This document shows, one piece after another, positions 5,988 through 8,592 of a stretch of 8,592 nt of DNA (position 1 is its first letter; every line of letters begins with the position of its first letter). This DNA is from an uncultured Flavobacteriales bacterium (GTDB lineage Bacteria; Bacteroidota; Bacteroidia; Flavobacteriales_E; Vicingaceae): contig CAJXRL010000104.1 in NCBI GenBank assembly GCA_913059105.1, positions 1 through 8,592 on the forward strand, in the 5' to 3' direction. Position numbers and translations under genes: made by a program. The notes under the pieces were generated by a model. That model saw only the letters and a program-made list of their open reading frames with translations, ran no database searches and was not told the origin of the DNA.

Positions 5988-6350
5988 TTATAATTTTTGA
6001 ACAGATTCTTTTCCTAATAAATCCATGCTGCATTCTTCCCCTCTCAATTCTACTTGAACGGTATGGTGCTTGAAATTGTAGGGCTTCAGTATTTCTCTAA
6101 TTTGTATTTTTATCGCCATTAGCTCCGAAAGGATTTTAATGTCTCGAAGTTTTGCGCACTGCAACATGATTGCATCTATCCGACACTTTGGCGGAGTTTT
6201 ACATAAAATACTCGTAATAAATGCTATATTACAAAGATAGTTCTCTACTCTTTTGACTCTATCAAATACTGCAAGTCCACGCCATAGATTATAGTGTTTT
6301 AATTTTGACTTTTTAGTCCCTTTTTTCGCAGAAGATTTACTCCCTTTCAT
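5988..6350 (-). CDS. Hypothetical basic protein with cation-diffusion-facilitator-like tail, possible gene remnant
   Basis: The 120-codon frame is not recognised as a whole. Residues 1-19 are Lys/Ser-rich (MKGSKSSAKKGTKKSKLKH). The middle (20-70) is mixed, with a short hydrophobic stretch and three Cys. Residues 80-110 (IKIQIREILKPYNFKHHTVQVELRGEECSMD) resemble the C-terminal end of CDF zinc/cobalt efflux proteins, where a helix is followed by H-x-T-[IV]-Q-[LIV]-E and a late Cys. A real CDF protein is about 300 residues with six membrane helices, none of which is present, and I could not find the missing part in the other - strand frames I read nearby. It may be the surviving end of a deleted transporter gene with random sequence upstream, or an unrelated small protein. 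The frame reads without an internal stop, so I leave it as a CDS at low confidence. Confidence 0.35.
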   Translation of the reverse strand: MKGSKSSAKKGTKKSKLKHYNLWRGLAVFDRVKRVENYLCNIAFITSILCKTPPKCRIDAIMLQCAKLRDIKILSELMAIKIQIREILKPYNFKHHTVQVELRGEECSMDLLGKESVQKL

Positions 6351-6476
6351 CGCACTGTATTTTTCTAAAAAAAAGTATTTTAATTAGGAATTAAGGGCAG
6401 CGCTCTTTTATAGAAAAATCTACTATTATAAGAATTAAGAAGTTATAAAACTGGTTTTAGGCAGGCAAAAACGCCA
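6351..6476. other. Spacer downstream of the CocE-type hydrolase gene
   Basis: These 126 bp between two - strand frames contain no ORF of note. Around 6451-6472 the - strand has GTTTTTGCCTGCCTAAAAC, a 5-bp AT-only stem around GC-rich loop bases, which is too weak to call a terminator with confidence. I see no clear promoter for the downstream ORF. Confidence 0.4.
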
Positions 6477-8363
6477 TTATTTAGAAATGATTGGAAGTAT
6501 TATTTTTGAATTGTATTTAGCAGAATGATGAACTTTGTTGTTCGCTATTACACCAACACTCTCATCGTAATTATTACCTCCAGTATTCAAATTCCGAGCA
6601 AAACGCGGAAAATTACTACTTGATATTTCAATTCGGATCCGGTGTCCCTTTTCAAAGAAATTACTAGTAGACAGAGGTGTTAAATCCAATTGATACACTT
6701 CCCCTTCTTTCATAAAAACCTCCTTGTCATACCCTTCCCGATATCGCACTCGTTGGATGGTTTCATCCAAGTTATAGGCAGTTCCATCTGGATACACATC
6801 AACCAATTTAATGGTAAAATCTGTGTCCTTTGCATCAGATGAAACAAATAGTGTGGCTTCAATAAAACCTGAAATTTCCACCCCTTTCTCTAAAACATCT
6901 GTTGTATAAACCAAAATATCATTTCTAGTTTCCATTTGTTGCTGATCGAAAGACCCTCCTTTAATGGCATTTCCCGTGCAACACACATTTCCTCCATAAG
7001 AAGGCACTGGTTTCAAGGGGTCGTATACAAAACCATCTGCTTGATCAGAGGTAGATTTTGAGGTTGATAATTTCCCATCTCCAAAAAGACTATTGGCATT
7101 CCCATTGCTATTTAAATAGTAGGTAGTCAACTTTGCTTCTTCCGGTGGCCAAGTTTCAGAAGCTTGCCATCTGTTGCTTCCCATCGTGTAGTATTGTATT
7201 CGAGGGGTTTTCTCTTTGAAATCGTTTTTTTCATCTTTCAACCACAAGTCTAACCAAGCATAAATTTGCTCCTCATAATTAAGCCTTGCATCACCTACAC
7301 TGCGTTCCCCAACAATTGTGTTTTCGGTTGCTCTGGTGTATCCACAGTGTAATGTTGGCGCAATCACCAAGTATTGGTTGTCCTTAATTTTTGCATCTTT
7401 CGAATTATTTCGAACATGATTAAACAAGGCAAGATTCGGAGTAATTGATACATCATACCAAGAAGTAAACCAAAAACTAGGTACCCCTATCTCCATATCA
7501 TCGTGATAAATCCCGCCTTTAAACCAAGCTTCATCATTGGGCTTCCGGCGTATCATTTTATCAAAAATCTCATTCTTACCATTTATGTTTTTCAAAATAT
7601 CTTGAATTGGCAAGTGCTTTAACGCTTCAGCCATATCTACCTTTGGATTCTCCGGTGCCAAATCATAAAACCGGGAAATTCGAATCAAATCTTCTTGAGT
7701 CGCTCCGGCGGGAATTCGCGGTTTGAATTTATCGTGTTCCACACCATACAACCAAGAAAAGAATAACATCTGCTCTACCCCACCACGATACCAATTGCCT
7801 TGCTCATTAATTTCACCTACTCGACCAACTCCAGCACCATAACCTTGAGGCACCATTGCGGCATGAGAAGGATGATCTAAAGCAGCGACAGCCATTTGCC
7901 ATTCCGCAGTAGAAGAGCAACCAATTGTCCCAATCTTTCCATTCGACCACGGTTGGTCTTTCATCCACGTAAATGCATCATAACCATCCGTTAATGGAAC
8001 TCCTAAGATATCCCATTCTCCTTCAGAAAAATAGCGCCCACGTTCATTTTGAACAACATAAGCATAACCTCTTTTAACTGCTTCTAACGCTCTTTGGGCT
8101 GTTCTTGTTCTTTGTTTACCATCTCCCCAAGAATTAAAGTTATAGGGTGTTCGTGAAAAAATAATAGGAACTTTTTTGTCCGTTTTAGGTCGGTAGATAT
8201 CTGTTGCCAAACGAATCCCATCACGCATGGGCATCATTATTTTTTGATCTACTATAGCTATCTCCTCCAATTCTTGAAGAATATTGTCTTGTGCTTGAAG
8301 ATTAAAACTACTTAGGAAGAAACAAGTAAGTATAAAAGAGAGGAATAGATTCTGTTTTTTCAT
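6477..8363 (-). CDS. Exported CocE/NonD-family serine hydrolase (X-Pro dipeptidyl-peptidase S15 / acyl hydrolase type)
   Basis: This 628-residue alpha/beta-hydrolase is predicted to cleave an ester or amide bond of a small acyl or peptide substrate in the periplasm or outside the cell. A signal peptide (MKKQNLFLSFILTCFFLSSF) ends near A24/Q25. The catalytic domain spans about 36-370 with MRDGIRLATDIYRP and RTPYN, where Tyr74 matches the oxyanion Tyr of cocaine esterase. The nucleophile motif is GTIGCSSTAEWQ with Ser150 (bases 7914-7916), Asp304 lies in WYD, and His339 in TLHCG. The C-terminal jelly-roll domain (about 405-600) shows TYYLNSNG, SGFIEATLFVSSDAKDTDFTIKLVDVYPDG and GHRIRIEISSSNFPRFARN. 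The usual GxSYxG is GCSST here. Length and domain order are complete for the family. Substrates vary widely (cocaine, glutaryl-cephalosporin, amino-acid esters, X-Pro peptides), so none is assigned. It is transcribed opposite to the receptor genes and appears monocistronic. Confidence 0.93.
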   Translation of the reverse strand: MKKQNLFLSFILTCFFLSSFNLQAQDNILQELEEIAIVDQKIMMPMRDGIRLATDIYRPKTDKKVPIIFSRTPYNFNSWGDGKQRTRTAQRALEAVKRGYAYVVQNERGRYFSEGEWDILGVPLTDGYDAFTWMKDQPWSNGKIGTIGCSSTAEWQMAVAALDHPSHAAMVPQGYGAGVGRVGEINEQGNWYRGGVEQMLFFSWLYGVEHDKFKPRIPAGATQEDLIRISRFYDLAPENPKVDMAEALKHLPIQDILKNINGKNEIFDKMIRRKPNDEAWFKGGIYHDDMEIGVPSFWFTSWYDVSITPNLALFNHVRNNSKDAKIKDNQYLVIAPTLHCGYTRATENTIVGERSVGDARLNYEEQIYAWLDLWLKDEKNDFKEKTPRIQYYTMGSNRWQASETWPPEEAKLTTYYLNSNGNANSLFGDGKLSTSKSTSDQADGFVYDPLKPVPSYGGNVCCTGNAIKGGSFDQQQMETRNDILVYTTDVLEKGVEISGFIEATLFVSSDAKDTDFTIKLVDVYPDGTAYNLDETIQRVRYREGYDKEVFMKEGEVYQLDLTPLSTSNFFEKGHRIRIEISSSNFPRFARNLNTGGNNYDESVGVIANNKVHHSAKYNSKIILPIISK

Positions 8364-8543
8364 GTTATCAATGCTATTTTGTACGGTCTTTTTGAAGGCT
8401 AACTCAGTATTGATGAGATGCGCTGTCTTTCGATAGGCAAGGTAGCAAAAACATTTTTATATTTGTTGCGCAGCTTTCATCCTGACTTATTCTTTCCAGC
8501 AGATCCTATTTGGGTATTCTTTCATGAACCAACGCCTCTCTCT
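8364..8543 (-). promoter_or_regulatory. Upstream region of the CocE-type hydrolase gene, with a tentative -7 element
   Basis: This 180-bp leader has no supported gene. On the - strand it reads TTTTTGCTACCTTGCC around 8435-8450. TACCTTG (8438-8444) is close to the Bacteroidota -7 consensus TAnnTTTG but one T short, and a -33 TTG is not evident at the right distance. The putative transcript would have an untranslated leader of about 70 bases. The region is cut by the adapter, so a more distant promoter could be missing. Confidence 0.25.
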
Positions 8544-8592
8544 CTGTCTCTTATACACATCTCCGAGCCCACGAGACAGGCAGAAATCTCGT
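8544..8592 (+). other. Illumina Nextera i7-side adapter (artefact, not genomic)
   Basis: Bases 8544-8562 (CTGTCTCTTATACACATCT) are the reverse complement of the Tn5 mosaic end. Bases 8563-8577 (CCGAGCCCACGAGAC) are the read-2 primer segment, 8578-8585 (AGGCAGAA) match the Nextera i7 index 703, and 8586-8592 (ATCTCGT) begin the P7 tail. Together with the left adapter this has the orientation of one library molecule. Genomic sequence ends at about 8543; a base or two is ambiguous because the preceding DNA is CT-rich. Confidence 0.98.

Noticed and set aside
8313..8363. Lipoprotein signal (ILTC) in the hydrolase
   Set aside because: Thr before Cys does not fit the lipobox and the hydrophobic stretch runs on past the Cys. 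An ordinary signal peptide with cleavage near A24 fits better.
30..8562. 19-bp inverted repeats at both ends as a Tn5-like transposon or integrative element
   Set aside because: They are the mosaic ends used in library preparation, flanked outside by primer sites, indices and P5/P7 tails, with no transposase between them.
1..8592. tRNA, rRNA, CRISPR array, riboswitch or phage genes
   Set aside because: Looked for by eye on both strands. No regularly spaced repeats, cloverleaf, rRNA-like or structural phage sequence was recognised.

Overview
The window is an assembled Illumina contig, probably from a member of the Bacteroidota and most likely a marine-type Flavobacteriales species. The evidence is AT-rich DNA, starts without Shine-Dalgarno sequences, a TonB-dependent receptor with an N-terminal carboxypeptidase-regulatory-like domain, a membrane-anchored AraC-type regulator, and signal peptides ending in AFS/QE and LQA/QD. 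Genus and species cannot be read from the sequence. Bases 1-48 and 8544-8592 are Nextera library adapters with their sample indices, not genome. The biological sequence is therefore 49-8543, and the first gene is cut by the contig end.

Left part, + strand (49-4205): the C-terminal part of a class III nucleotide cyclase is followed after 20 bp by a seven-helix membrane protein with a C-terminal AraC DNA-binding domain. After a 123-bp intergenic gap comes an 800-residue TonB-dependent outer-membrane receptor with no SusD-like partner. A plausible but unproven reading is a signalling pair (cyclase plus membrane AraC) next to an outer-membrane uptake receptor. A perfect 13-bp hairpin closes this block.

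Middle part (4265-6476) is a patchwork of small and decayed genes. It holds a 52-residue two-helix membrane protein that overlaps the next gene by ATGA, then a 197-codon ORF with a signal peptide in its middle. Next are a tiny exported peptide and a pseudogene of a DUF6653-like membrane protein, broken by an in-frame TGA and a one-base deletion. On the - strand is an ORF of unknown function whose C-terminus resembles the tail of cation diffusion facilitators and may be a remnant.

Right part, - strand (6477-8363): a complete exported CocE/NonD-type serine hydrolase (X-Pro dipeptidyl-peptidase/acylase superfamily) with its Ser-Asp-His triad recognisable.

No RNA gene, CRISPR array, prophage or intact insertion sequence was seen. 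I found no convincing new multi-gene system. The points most worth checking are the fused or dual-start ORF at 4420-5013, the two small membrane/exported peptides, the doubly broken pseudogene, and the non-canonical base-selecting residues of the cyclase.
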